The position numbers were made by a program, and so were the translations under genes. Under the pieces are notes generated by a model that saw only the letters and a list, made by a program, of their open reading frames with translations, was not told the origin of the DNA and made no database searches. A DNA stretch of 64,000 nucleotides from Anisus vortex (taxonomy: Eukaryota > Mollusca > Gastropoda > Planorbidae): the NCBI GenBank assembly GCA_949126835.1, contig OX421497.1, positions 46,803,715 to 46,867,714 on the forward strand, written 5' to 3'. Shown piece after piece: positions 25,208-36,049 of the stretch; the first letter of the stretch is position 1; the number at the start of each line of letters is the position of its first letter.

Positions 25208-25290
25208 GTCTGCAACTTATGAATTTATGTTGTTTCCTCCATCTTGCGACACTTGGCAATCACGTGACCGGAATTCCATGTTATTTCGAG
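25208..25290 (-). promoter_or_regulatory. putative promoter and first noncoding exon of the golgin-like gene
   Basis: The minus strand shows a palindromic E-box TCACGTGA at 25260-25267, an ETS-like CCGGAA on the plus strand at about 25268-25273, and CAAGATGGAGG around 25240, which resembles the YY1 element often found at TATA-less start sites. The exon ends GCAGAC at 25208 before a consensus GTAAGT donor. It holds a five-codon upstream ORF (ATG at 25240-25242, stop at 25225-25227) that could damp translation. The arrangement suits a housekeeping promoter. The transcription start is inferred. Confidence 0.5.
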
Positions 25291-27240
25291 TAGTCGTTAT
25301 TGAATAGTAGTAACTGGAACTGAGCTAGACTATGTGATGTAAAGATATTAAATTTGTCTTTTACAGGAATAAAGTTTTAACTGAAAAAAATCACAATTTC
25401 TTCAATTGAAATTTTCTTTGCTAATCATTACAATAACAATTAAGTCTTGTCTTTACGCAAATAAAAAATAAATATAACAGCTAGGCCTATCCTTTTTTAT
25501 TTTTCTGTTTAGATTAGGCGTCAACATAATCTAGACTAGGTAGGCAACAGGCTGCAAGTGTCATCATTTAATTCAGATGTTACAGCATTAAGCTTACAGA
25601 AGGCCGAAAACAAAGTGTGATCAATTACTAAGGTGTGAAGATTGCGCTCCTGCATTATCGATGAACTATTTGGGGCCCTTAGTGACAGTCCGGTGAACTA
25701 ACCACAGGACCAGTCGGCTTCTCCTTATCGGTAGCCTACGTAGATGAGCAAAGGCAAGTCGAGCACGTTCCCAGATTTACTGCCGCAGATATTTTGTACA
25801 TGTTTCAAGTACCTTTCGCCCGATGTAAAACCCTTTAGACTTTAGAGTATGACCACAAATTGATATGGACCAGCAGAATCGACTCTGAACGGTTTGTTTT
25901 GTAAGGGACACAATCATTACATACCTAACTGTTTTACGGTTATTCACTGGTTATCCCCCTTAGATTATAAAAAAATCTTTTACATCAATTTAACAGAACA
26001 CAAATTGTAGGTATCGCTTTTTCCCCCTTCAAACTATAAAAATTAGAAAGCATTGGAATTTAGTTTTTTTTAATTACCTATATAATTAGGTTATTGCTAT
26101 CTTTAGCAACTAGATCTACATTATATAAAATTCATAATATTTATTTATTTATATTATAAACTAAATATTTATATAATGCTTCGGTGTTATTAATTTGATT
26201 TAAAAAATATCGTTAAAAATTTGTATCTAATACATTTTTTTTCTCTAAAATTATATGTTTTCAATTAAGGATTCACTATCCATAGATATCGTATAGGTTG
26301 CACTCAATCTTGAAAGTAGACTATTGCGTCATAATCAAATAACTCCTTCAATGCTTGGTCAAAAAAACTCATAGGCCTTAGAGATCTATATCTATATAAT
26401 ACTAACTAGTATTTACGCCCGTCAAAATGACGGAGAAACGAATCACTTCAATGAATAAAAAAAAACATAACACATGACTTGAAAGCATTTTGAAAGGGAA
26501 ATCAGGCTCAATATTTTTTTATGGCGCTCCCGGTTTATAACCTTAACATAATTAGTACCGGTAATACGTTTATTTAAAAAATAAAGTAACGAATTAGTCT
26601 AAGCAATATAGTTGATATAATATAAAATTATTTTGGAAGACCTTTGCAATTTATATATTAAACTTTTGTGTCGATCCGTTAAACGGCCAATGATTCTATA
26701 GAGGACAAACATAGGCTATATTGGCTATATAGTCCAAATATATAGGATTAAAAAAAAGCTTTCCATAATATTCTACCGCCTGATGTGTATTATGATAGTC
26801 CGCATTTCTTACTACTTGTGCTAGACTCTAATTCTTAAAGCAATATTGGACTACTTAAAGAATGATACAACGGCGTATGACTAACATTCCCCATTATGCT
26901 CCCTTCCCCAAATCCTATGACCTATGACCCATGTTAAATAGCTTAACAATGTCAAGGGTTAAGGGTTTCGTTGTTGTTGTCTTGGCCTGTTAAAAAAATC
27001 AATTAGGCAATCGTTTCCTTTAAGTGTTTTTGAAATGGTCATTTACTTTCACTAAAAACTCAATGGCGCGTTCAATGCAAATTAGAGCGTGACGCCATTA
27101 GCCGCGCAGAAGATAATGGCGCGTGCAGGACACCGGTTGGTTGAAAAAAAATATATAAAGGGGTAATGGGTGATTTCCCTTTAACGAATGGATACTTTTA
27201 CGTGGTCCCAAGCCCCAATGATTCTAGGTCTTAAATTTCA
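25291..27240. other. AT-rich intergenic stretch with no recognised gene
   Basis: No ORF of note on either strand. One short dispersed repeat (25,620-25,650) is shared with 20,938-20,972. Nothing else is supported. Confidence 0.7.
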
Positions 27241-27242
27241 GA

Positions 27243-28331
27243 TGCAAGTTTTAAACTTCAACACAGGAGTATAATACGACATTATAATGAATACAAGTTT
27301 TAAACTTCAACACAGGAGTATAATACAACATTATAATGAATACAAGTTTTAAACTTCAACACAGGAGTATAATACGACATTATAATGAATACAAGTTTTA
27401 AACTTCAACACAGGAGTATAATACGACATTATAATGAATACAAGTTTTAAACTTCAACACAGGAGTATAATACAACATTATAATGAATACAAGTTTTAAA
27501 CTTCAACACAGGAGTATAATACGACATTATAATGAATACAAGTTTTAAACTTCAACACAGGAGTATAATACAACATTATAATGAATACAAGTTTTAAACT
27601 TCAACACAGGAGTATAATACGACATTATAATGAATACAAGTTTTAAACTTCAACACAGGAGTATAATACGACATTATAATGAATACAAGTTTTAAACTTC
27701 AACACAGGAGTATAATACAACATTATAATGAATACAAGTTTTAAACTTCAACACAGGAGTATAATACAACATTATAATGAATACAAGTTTTAAACTTCAA
27801 CACAGGAGTATAATACAACATTATAATGAATACAAGTTTTAAACTTCAACACAGGAGTATAATACAACATTATAATGAATACAAGTTTTAAACTTCAACA
27901 CAGGAGTATAATACAACATTATAATGAATACAAGTTTTAAACTTCAACACAGGAGTATAATACAACATTATAATGAATACAAGTTTTAAACTTCAACACA
28001 GGAGTATAATACAACATTATAATGAATACAAGTTTTAAACTTCAACACAGGAGTATAATACAACATTATAATGAATACAAGTTTTAAACTTCAACACAGG
28101 AGTATAATACAACATTATAATGAATACAAGTTTTAAACTTCAACACAGGAGTATAATACAACATTATAATGAATGCAAGTTTTAAACTTCAACACAGGAG
28201 TATAATACAACATTATAATGAATACAAGTTTTAAACTTCAACACAGGAGTATAATACAACATTATAATGAATACAAGTTTTAAACTTCAACACAGGAGTA
28301 GGCTATAATACAACATTATTATGAATACAAT
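27243..28331. repeat. 49-bp satellite, about 22 units
   Basis: Unit words AAGTTTTAAACTTCAACAC, AGGAGTATAATAC and RACATTATAATGAATAC; the period is exactly 49 bp. Units are almost identical. The main variable site is TACGACATT or TACAACATT, a CpG or CpA state. Contains the palindrome AAGTTTTAAACTT. There are no unique spacers, so it is not a CRISPR array. Confidence 0.98.
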
Positions 28332-28654
28332 AATTAAATCACATTTACAGCCATTTTACACTGAAATAAAAACCCCAAAATTCTACAATAATTATTTTTT
28401 AATCATCAAATTTAACTAATGCGATGAAAGTAAAGCCAACTAGACAAAGCTTAATGGCATTGTTAAAATGTAATTACCATAAACTAGCCACGACTTGTTA
28501 GTAAACAAATCATTTGACGATAACTATATTTCCACACTATATAGTTGCACTTAAAAATGCAGACTTCTGCAACTACGCAGTACTTTTGTTTCTTTTATGT
28601 TTTTTTTTGTTCGTGTCCCTCCAGCCTATTCCGACCTCCATTTTACCAAGAGCT

Positions 28655-28655
<1 letters not shown>

Positions 28656-28710
<55 letters not shown>

Positions 28711-28723
28711 TTTTTTTTTTTTT
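28656..28723. repeat. long poly-T tract
   Basis: About 68 bases of T with one A. Equivalents lie at about 36,343-36,413 (with one G) and about 44,033-44,108. May be the poly-A tail of a minus-strand retroposed copy, but no element is recognised beside it. Tract length is error-prone in sequencing. Confidence 0.9.
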
Positions 28724-29710
28724 GTTGTTGTTTGGAAATAAAAATAATTCTAAAAACAGTTACGGGTTTGAACAAATGTGTAAGTTGAATTGCATTTGCA
28801 CATTATTATAAATTTTAAAAACAAATTATATTAAATTGTGAACCAGTTCAGAACTAACCTGATATTATTGCTCTCCCTTCCCCCTCACCCCACACGCCTT
28901 TTTTTATTTCACGTGCGCCATTTTTCTTATCTCCCTACCTCGCGCTATATGCACTCCCTTCCTTGAAACCGGCTACGCCACTGACACACACACACACACA
29001 TACATATATTCCCATACACATATAGAGAACAAACCCGAATACAAAGACACACATTTAAAGGACAAAAAACAACATACTATTCATAAATAAAAATTATAAA
29101 TAACACAATGTTTCATTTCTCCCCATCTCAGAAAAAAATATGCAAAGCGTTAAAAAAAAAAATTAAAAAAAAATAAAATTGCGTAGATTCATAGTTAGAT
29201 AAAAACTGTATTTTTACGACGTCGTTTTGCCAATGTGAACACGACACATAGTGCCCTCTATCGACGTAGTAAATCAGCAGCTGGGCAAGCTAGAGAGAGA
29301 TGAACACAGACGCATCAGCCGGGAGCCGTAAATCGCAAGGACGCCCTCGGTTTAACGCTCAGTACGTGAAACGAAGGGGAAAAAAAAGAAGAACGATAAA
29401 CGCTGGTACGAACTCGCTACAGTGTTTTCGCCGCATTGAACGCGAGGGAGAATATTTTTATCGTCTCGCATAGAAATGAGTTCAGAGTCCGGGGTTTTTA
29501 TTTTTGTTTTATGTTGCCATGGTAACGTGTGATGAAACAAAAGGGAGGAAATTTTTGCAAGGGATTTGCTAGATAAGCCCTGTAGTAAAAAATGTTATGT
29601 TACATCATGTGAAAAAAGAAAAGTTAAATCATGTTAAATAAGTCATGTTACATCATGTAAAATAAGTTATGCTACATGAGCTACATCAAAGAAAATAAGT
29701 TAATTTACAT

Positions 29711-29917
29711 CCGTTCGGCAACCTACGGCACGTGTGCCCGGCTTGGCACACAGAGCGATTTTCAATGGCACGCGGAAGACATACAAAAATGAAATTTCAA
29801 GTCTCTTCTACAAGAAATCGAGTGCTAGATAGGGATGACTTTAAGGTTGTAGCACGCTGCTGAATGAATTAGAGATCCTACTTTGGCACGCTATTATGAA
29901 AAGGTTGCCGACCCCTG
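29711..29917. mobile_element. hAT-type MITE related to 23,774-23,962
   Basis: The ends CCGTTCGGCAACCT and AGGTTGCCGACCCCTG are inverted, with interior GAGCGATTTTCAATGGCACG and CTTTGGCACG. No convincing target duplication. Duplicates lie near 37,401-37,607 and 45,096-45,302. Confidence 0.75.
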
Positions 29918-30029
29918 ATACGTGTAGCTGAGCCAGAGCGCCTAGATGATAGAAATCACATTCATGCCTTTTTTTAAGCAGGATTTGAACCGGGACTTTT
30001 CAGAACGTCTTTGAACTGTGAAGCGCTCT

Positions 30030-30300
30030 GATACTTATGGTGGCCTAGTGGCAACATACAAGGAACCCCAAACCGTAGGCCCAGGGCCCAGGGTTCGAAG
30101 TAGTTGTTTTTTTACCCGTGTCTGAAAGACGTCCATGAATATACCGAGCTCTGTTGATATACCTGACATTAAAGGACAAGTAAAAGTCTACAAGATGCTG
30201 GACAATGTGCTGGCCACACAATCCCCCTTGTGTGCCACGGTAATAGGTGAAAGCTTCTTCATGGACCAACATGGCTAAATAAAGATACTTGACTTCCTCT
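30030..30300 (+). mobile_element. tRNA-derived SINE
   Basis: Both internal pol III boxes are visible: A box TGGCCTAGTGG (about 30,041) and B box GGTTCGAAGTA (about 30,092). The tail TGTGCTGGCCACACAATCCC and GGACCAACATGGCTAAATAA continues to ...AAGATACTTGACTT. Duplicates lie near 37,720-37,990 and 45,415-45,685. Confidence 0.75.
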
Positions 30301-31463
30301 GTTCATTGTTCTGTTGTTATCCCGTGGAGACCCCGTTTGACGATGAAAGTAGTCCACAATTTTAGGTGATTTGCTATAAATGCGCCAGGATCTAGTTGGT
30401 GTATCTACATTGGATAGCTATGTAAGTCTTTCGTCCAATTTTTGTAGTGACGATTTAAAAGCCTCCTGTACCAAGGGGGGCAGTGATGGAGGCTTGGTCC
30501 AATGTGTTGTACTACCAACTGCATTGATCAGCCATGCCATGCTTTGACGTTAGGGATGGGTTCGAGTCTCATCAGCTCCGTTAAAGTTCTGTCCAATTTA
30601 AAAAAAAACAATATTGCTTTTGTTTCTTTGTTTCTGGCGACCAGATTTTGGGAAGTCTGATTGACCCACATATCACCATCCCATTGAGCTGATGTTTGAT
30701 AAGTCGACGTGTATCTGATAAAAACAGATTATTTCACAATCCCCCTCCCAATAAGAAAAACCACAACATACACAAACTCAGTTTGGTTAATTTTTTTCAT
30801 TACACATTATAGTGCGCATTTGTAAATCCTTATTGAATGCCCCTGACTATTTTAAATCATTTATAAATCTTTTAATTAACTTCGCTTTTTGTCTGTGTCT
30901 TTCTTTGCAAATAGCAAAGGGCAAAACCCTTGGAACGTGTACGCATAATAAAGATACAATAAAGGATTTTTTCTTATCTTATACATTTTTTCGAAAACCT
31001 TTGTCCAGGGTTCGTTTCATTTTTAAACACTTAGCTTCTCTTGTTCATACCAGGGCTGCTGTAGAGTCGGAGTCGGAGTCGAGGAGTCGGAGTCGGAGGA
31101 AATTTGGGTACCTGGAGTCGGAGTCGGCAAATAATGCACTCCGACTCCTACTAAATTTAGATTGGAAAAAGACATGGCTTTATTTATTTTAAACAACCGA
31201 TCAATTGGCCTACAGAAATTAGTGATATGAGAAAGTAAAATATCTGTTTCTTCCTCTAAGTCCCCATCCCTACTCAAGATCCTATCCCTATTGTCATACT
31301 ATAGCGGGTCGACACACAAAAAAGTCTTTTGAACTAATTTGAAATGCGTCATTAGACTGAACGTCATATAGACTGCTCGGCGCCGGTATTGATGACGCTA
31401 TACAAGTGCCCAAATTACTAATTACCATTCACATTGTTTGTAATGATTTCAAATGCTAGGAAA

Positions 31464-31662
31464 CAGTGGCGTAGCTAGGGGAGGGGGAGGGGGGGGTCCA
31501 AATTCGAAAGTCCCACCGGGCCCCTACTTGAGGGGGGCCCCCAAAGTAGTGTCCGAATTGTTTTTTTCTTATGTCATAATGTCAAATGTCAAAATGCAGG
31601 GGCCCCTAAAGAGGCCAAGCCCCCCCCCCCCCCGGGCTCCCAAATCCCTAACAACGGCACTG
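31464..31662. mobile_element. hAT-type MITE nested in the 2.15-kb element
   Basis: Ends CAGTGGCG and CGGCACTG; flanks CTAGGAAA and CTAGGACA (8 bp, one change). G-rich and C-rich arms flank TATGTCATAATGTCAAATG. Duplicates at 39,154-39,355 and 46,849-47,046. A partial relative is at 56,003-56,150. Confidence 0.88.
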
Positions 31663-31921
31663 CTAGGACAAGGCACGCGCGGTTTTCTCGGAATGCTAAA
31701 CACTGCCTTAGTAGGCTATCGGCCTAGGCCATAGGTCCTAAATAAAACGCATCTTAAAGCTACTAGTATACAAGCATACCTTTATTAGAGGCCTAGAGAG
31801 GCTTTTACACATTTACGATTCTTTCCATAATGTAATTTGCCTTCAATAGGTATACAAAAAAATGCCGCCTTTACGACTTATAAATGCGCTACGCACGCAA
31901 CGCACAATTAGGAGCGGCAAT

Positions 31922-32236
31922 CAGTGGCGTATTTAGGCATGTTCCACATGTCCCATTAGAACAGGGGCCCCCACACATCCCAAAAAGAAATGTTTGAGTG
32001 ACATCCCCATATTTCGTTGAAAATGTAAAATAAAATTCATTTATTCCCATGCAATTTAATTAAAGCGCTCCAGTTCAAACAAGCTACGTCCAACATAAAA
32101 TGTATGATTTTACAGAATGTAATATGAATTAACGGCTATTTCCTGAGGTAGGCCCTATGTGGAAGACAGGGCAAGACCACGAGGGGCCCCACATAAATTT
32201 GGGAACAGGGCCCCCACAATCCTAAATACGGCCCTG
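31922..32236. mobile_element. second hAT-type MITE nested in the 2.15-kb element
   Basis: Ends CAGTGGCGTATTTAGG and CCTAAATACGGCCCTG; flanks GCGGCAAT and GTGGCAAT (8 bp, one change). 315 bp, noncoding. Duplicated in blocks 2 and 3. Confidence 0.88.
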
Positions 32237-32275
32237 GTGGCAATATTTATACTTTTCATAGTGTTGTGTTCTGCT

Positions 32276-32808
32276 TAAAGATGTTCAACGAAAACCGGAA
32301 TACCGGATTCCGGTTTTGAAACCGAAAACCGGTTTTTATTTTCAAAACACCGCGTCTGTGCTTTATTATTAACGGCACTATTAAATACACATTCTTTTGA
32401 TTCTCTTTCAACACATTATTTTAAAAGTTACCATAAATATATGCCTCTTCATATGCAATGCTTCTTAATATTATGGTCAACGATAATCGGTAATTTGATT
32501 ATCACTATTGAAAAATTGAAAGCTATTATCGGTTTTAATCAATTAGCCCAGATTTTTTTAGTTCTAAAGAATTTTATGGTAAAGAGTACAAAATCATATT
32601 GTATTCACACAAATCAACCCCTTTAATGCCCTGCAAACACTAATTAAGTTTGAAGTATTTTTCAAATATACCTACAAAACAAAGCACATTTGGCTGTTCC
32701 GGCATGTTACTTGTGACATTGCGCGGGGGGGTGGGGGGGGGGAGGGGGAAACCGAAATCCGGTTTTAAACCGGTTTTATAGAACCGATAACCGGTTTTAA
32801 CATCCCTA
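32276..32808. mobile_element. third hAT-type MITE nested in the 2.15-kb element
   Basis: Ends TAAAGATGTTCAACG and GGTTTTAACATCCCTA; flanks GTTCTGCT and GTTCTACT (8 bp, one change). Many ACCGGTTTT words near both ends act as subterminal repeats. Duplicated in blocks 2 and 3. Confidence 0.85.
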
Positions 32809-33704
32809 GTTCTACTGTTACAGGGAACGCAGCACCCATATGTAGCCTAGCCTCTCACGGGTAAGGGATACTGCCGTTTGCCCCTTGGCGTCTCTGATCG
32901 TCACCTCTACTGATTCAGGCCCCACGAGAGGGGGGTACAGCCGGTACGCAGTACCGGGGCCCTCAAGAGTTTAGGGGGCCCATGAATATTTAAAATTAAA
33001 TACAGTAGACTGTTGGCTTTCCAGCCAGTAGTCCTGTGTTAATGACACGTTGATGTGTTTTGCCTTTCTTTCCTTCAACGAATGTACAAAATACATTCGC
33101 ATATTATAACAGAGGAGTCGGAGTCGGGAAGTCGAAGTCGGAGTCGGAAGTAAAAAAAAATGAGGAGTCGGAACATTTATCTACCGACTCCGCAGCCCTG
33201 GTTCATGCAACTATTATTTGCTATTACTATAGTATGTACGTTTATTATGTTTGAAGTTTTTAACCTCGATATGTATTCCCCTCTATTTCACGCGTCGAAA
33301 CAATGAACGGGCATGGATTATCGCCCCAATCCCCTCTCTCCCCCCACCCTACTCATTTTGTGTTGTGAGTTTGTTTTCGACCGCTACCGCACAGAACAAA
33401 GGGCCGCAACCGATGCTATCGTTTGTTAACGACTGCACCAAGGGAAATAACTTGATCGTCATCTCCGTAATTGACGTCATTACCGTGTCCACGGCCATGC
33501 CAGAATAAAGTGGTATAGGATTGGATGGGGGGGGGGGGGGGCGGTTAGGGGAAATAACTCGTCAAGTTTGTTAAAAAAAATTTAGAATATATATTTAATG
33601 CCCTCTATGTAAAATAATTAATTGTGGTTGTGTATATTTATATTGCATTTCCCTACAAATAGTTTTTAGATAAATATTTTTTTGAGCTTAGGCTATATTA
33701 TTAT

Positions 33705-33875
33705 ACAGACGCTTTTTCTATACAGATGATGATTGTGTTATACGCTTATCCTTCGTTTGAGTCTAGCCTTGCGCTCTGATTAGAGCTTTAAATGATGTTA
33801 AGCTGTTAGTTTTCCCTGTTGTTTTTTTCAGGCAACCCATTCCATGTCCAGATGCCACTCGGGAAGAAATTGAGT
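33705..33875 (+). repeat. dispersed repeat (family of 16,565-16,745)
   Basis: Contains ACAGACGC, GTTTGAGTCTAGCCTTGC, AAATGATGTTAAGCTGTTAG and GATGCCACTCGGGAAGAA. Duplicates lie near 41,395-41,565 and 49,088-49,258. Confidence 0.7.
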
Positions 33876-33961
33876 GAGAACAATCGCTGGAGATAATGCT
33901 TGCAATGTATGAATTCTATCTTTAGAATTGTTTCAGACGATGCTCCTTTTTTTTTTGTTGT

Positions 33962-34252
33962 TAAATTCTGGTTCAGGTTCACAGAGCACATGTTGATTAT
34001 CTGTTTAATATGTTACAGCCCAAACCCGAGGTGGGCCATATAGTGGGAAGTGTCCGGCCGATTCATAAAGTGGCCAATAGTGTCGTTGATTGTTCAGTTT
34101 GCGAACTGGCACTAAGCCATCGGCCAAAGTCGGAAGAAAATTATGTCAGATCAGATTTGTGTGCGTCGTCTTCTTTTTCTTCATTATACTGTGGAGACCC
34201 TGTTATACCTCGAGGAAAAAGTCCACAATGTAAGGATAAGTCCACAATGTAA
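33962..34252 (+). pseudogene. short ORF before the minisatellite, possible gag remnant (copy 1)
   Basis: The frame is open from a TAA near 33,961 to the minisatellite; the first ATG is at 34,010. It includes C-S-V-C at about residues 28-31 (counted from the ATG) and then YCGDPVIPRGKSPQCK. The C-G...R-G-K-x-P pattern resembles the zinc-knuckle region of some Ty3/gypsy gags. That would fit its position upstream of the integrase, but the knuckle is incomplete. A TTACAG acceptor at 34,013-34,018 and a donor-like CAATGTAAGG also allow a host exon. Identity is uncertain. Copies at 41,700-41,942 and 49,393-49,635. Confidence 0.3.
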
Positions 34253-34624
34253 GGATAAGTCCACAATGTAAGGATAAGTCCACAATGTAAGGATAAGTCC
34301 ACAATGTAAGGATAAGTCCACAATGTAAAGGATAAGTCCACAATGTAAGGATAAGTCCACAATGTAAAGGATAAGTCCACAATGTAAATATAAGTCCACA
34401 ATGTAAGGATAAGTCCACAATGTAAGGATAAGTCCACAATGTAAAGGATAAGTCCACAATGTAAGGATAAGTCCACAATGTAAGGATAAGTCCACAATGT
34501 AAGGATAAGTCCACAATGTAAAGGATAAGTCCACAATGTAAAGGATAAGTCCACAATGTAAGGATAAGTCCACAATGTAAGGATAAGTCCACAATGCAAG
34601 GATAAGTCCACAATGTAAAGGATA
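34221..34624. repeat. 19/20-bp minisatellite, block copy 1, about 21 units
   Basis: Unit GTCCACAATGTAAGGATAA, with a 20-bp variant carrying AAAGG. It grows directly out of the end of the short ORF (…AAAAGTCCACAATGTAAGG) and stops just before the integrase ORF. Minus-strand ORFs over it are frame artefacts. Confidence 0.97.
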
Positions 34625-34650
34625 TTGACTCTCATATAGACTCAGTTCGA

Positions 34651-36033
34651 ATGTCTTGGCCGGCGTCCGATGCGAAACTTTTACAGTTTGCAAGTGAATC
34701 AGAGAAAGACCCTATCATTAATACTGCCATCAAGTACACTGAAAATGGCTGGCCTAAATATGTGAAAAATATTGAACAATATCTCAAGGATTTCTACAAT
34801 GTGCGCTTTGAACTGAGCGTTCATCAAGGCATGCTTATCAGAGGTTCCCAAATAGTAGTACCAAGGTCACTTAGAGCAGAAATTCTGAGCAGAATCCATG
34901 ATGGTCATTTGGGCATTACAAAATGTCGGGAGAGAGCGAAACAGTCTGTATGGTGGCCTGGAATTAGCGGCGAAATCCAGCAGCTCGTTTCTTCTTGCCA
35001 ACATTGTGAACAGAAGATGCCAACTTTCCGAAGAGAGCCCATCATGTCAACACCACTTCCCAGCAGACCATTTCAGATGATCGGTGCTGACATTTGTGAC
35101 TTCAAAGGTCAGAATTATCTCGTAGTGGTTGATTACTACTCGAGATATCTGGAGATCTTGCCACTTTCTAGCATGACCTCAGGGGTCGTCATTACTAAAT
35201 TTAAATCCATTTTTGCACATCATGGAATCCCGGAATCACTAGTCACTGATAACGGTCGCCAATTTACTTCCAGAGAATTCCAAACGTTTTCAGAAGAGTG
35301 GAATTTCCTGCACGTTACTAGTTCGCCATACTATGCCCAAAGCAACGGTGAGGCAGAACGAGCAGTGCAGGAAGCGAAGAAAATATTAAGTCAAGCAGAC
35401 TTTTTTCTAGCTTTAATGAACTACAGATCATCACCAACTACAGCCACAGGGTATAGTCCCGCTGAGTTAGTGATGGGTCGTAAAATCAGAACTATCCTAC
35501 CAACATTGCCAGTCAATCTTTCTCCAAAAATCATAGAAAGAAAGTCTATTCTTGGAAAGGACGAAGGAAGGAAAAAAGCAAATCAGATCTACTATAACAG
35601 ACGTCATGGTACTAGAAAGCTTCCACCTTTAGAGCCAGGTACCAAGGTCTTACAGAAACTAGACCATGAGCGACAATGGACAAATCCAGCCACTGTAATC
35701 AGAAGCGTGGCTCCCAGATCATATCTAATCAAGACTTCTTTTGGGACTTTCCGTAGGAACAGAAAACACTTACGTCCAACATCAACATTTGTTCCTACCT
35801 CTATCGGTTCCCTACCTGACAAGGACGATGCCATTGTTACTGAACAACAGAATGGCATGCCTCAACCTCAAGGAGATCCAGGTTTTACCAACCCTCAAGA
35901 ACCGGATAATAACACTACTGAAACCCACCTTGAACCCCAAGAGCAGGCGCATGGCCCACCTGTTGGCTCTACGGTTTTGACAACTCGGTCTGGACGTATC
36001 ATTAATCCACCTGCCAGATATCGGAATGACTAA
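34651..36033 (+). CDS. Ty3/gypsy integrase, 460 codons, intact (copy 1)
   Basis: Complete retroviral-type integrase. The zinc-binding domain has H83, H86, C116, C119. The catalytic core has D147 (in GADICDFKG), D200 (in VTDNGRQFTS) and E236 (in SNGEAERAVQ), with the usual 35-residue gap. A basic C-terminal domain follows (about residues 300-375, GTKVLQKLDHERQW...KHLRPT), then a Pro/Gln-rich tail ending in TTRSGRIINPPARYR. In such elements it joins reverse-transcribed DNA to the chromosome. Here gag, protease, RT and RNase H are absent: upstream is the minisatellite, downstream a polypurine tract and LTR. The reading frame continues a short way upstream of the ATG, so the ORF is probably a pol fragment rather than a designed gene. 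Confidence 0.93.
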   Translation: MSWPASDAKLLQFASESEKDPIINTAIKYTENGWPKYVKNIEQYLKDFYNVRFELSVHQGMLIRGSQIVVPRSLRAEILSRIHDGHLGITKCRERAKQSVWWPGISGEIQQLVSSCQHCEQKMPTFRREPIMSTPLPSRPFQMIGADICDFKGQNYLVVVDYYSRYLEILPLSSMTSGVVITKFKSIFAHHGIPESLVTDNGRQFTSREFQTFSEEWNFLHVTSSPYYAQSNGEAERAVQEAKKILSQADFFLALMNYRSSPTTATGYSPAELVMGRKIRTILPTLPVNLSPKIIERKSILGKDEGRKKANQIYYNRRHGTRKLPPLEPGTKVLQKLDHERQWTNPATVIRSVAPRSYLIKTSFGTFRRNRKHLRPTSTFVPTSIGSLPDKDDAIVTEQQNGMPQPQGDPGFTNPQEPDNNTTETHLEPQEQAHGPPVGSTVLTTRSGRIINPPARYRND

Positions 36034-36049
36034 ACGTAAAAGGGGGAGA

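Larger units (their letters stand above)
31051..33200. mobile_element. 2.15-kb hAT-type nonautonomous element (copy 1)
   Basis: The ends CAGGGCTGCTGTAGAGTCGG and CCGACTCCGCAGCCCTG are inverted. Subterminal GAGTCGG arrays sit at both ends. Flanks GTTCATAC (31043-31050) and GTTCATGC (33201-33208) form an 8-bp target duplication with one change. No transposase ORF is present. It has been enlarged by nested MITEs at 31,464, 31,922 and 32,276. Confidence 0.88.

Noticed and set aside
27243..28331. Regular 49-bp repeats resembling a CRISPR array
   Set aside because: Head-to-tail units with no unique spacers, in animal DNA.
30812..31277. 126-codon plus and 84-codon minus ORFs at the hAT left end (and duplicates)
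   Set aside because: They overlap the GAGTCGG terminal arrays, match no family I recognise and are identical in all copies only because the blocks are.
34141..34693. Minus-strand ORFs with LHCGLILTLWTY repeats (also at 41,831-42,383 and 49,524-50,254)
   Set aside because: Products of the 19/20-bp minisatellite; they use three frames equally, as a noncoding repeat would.
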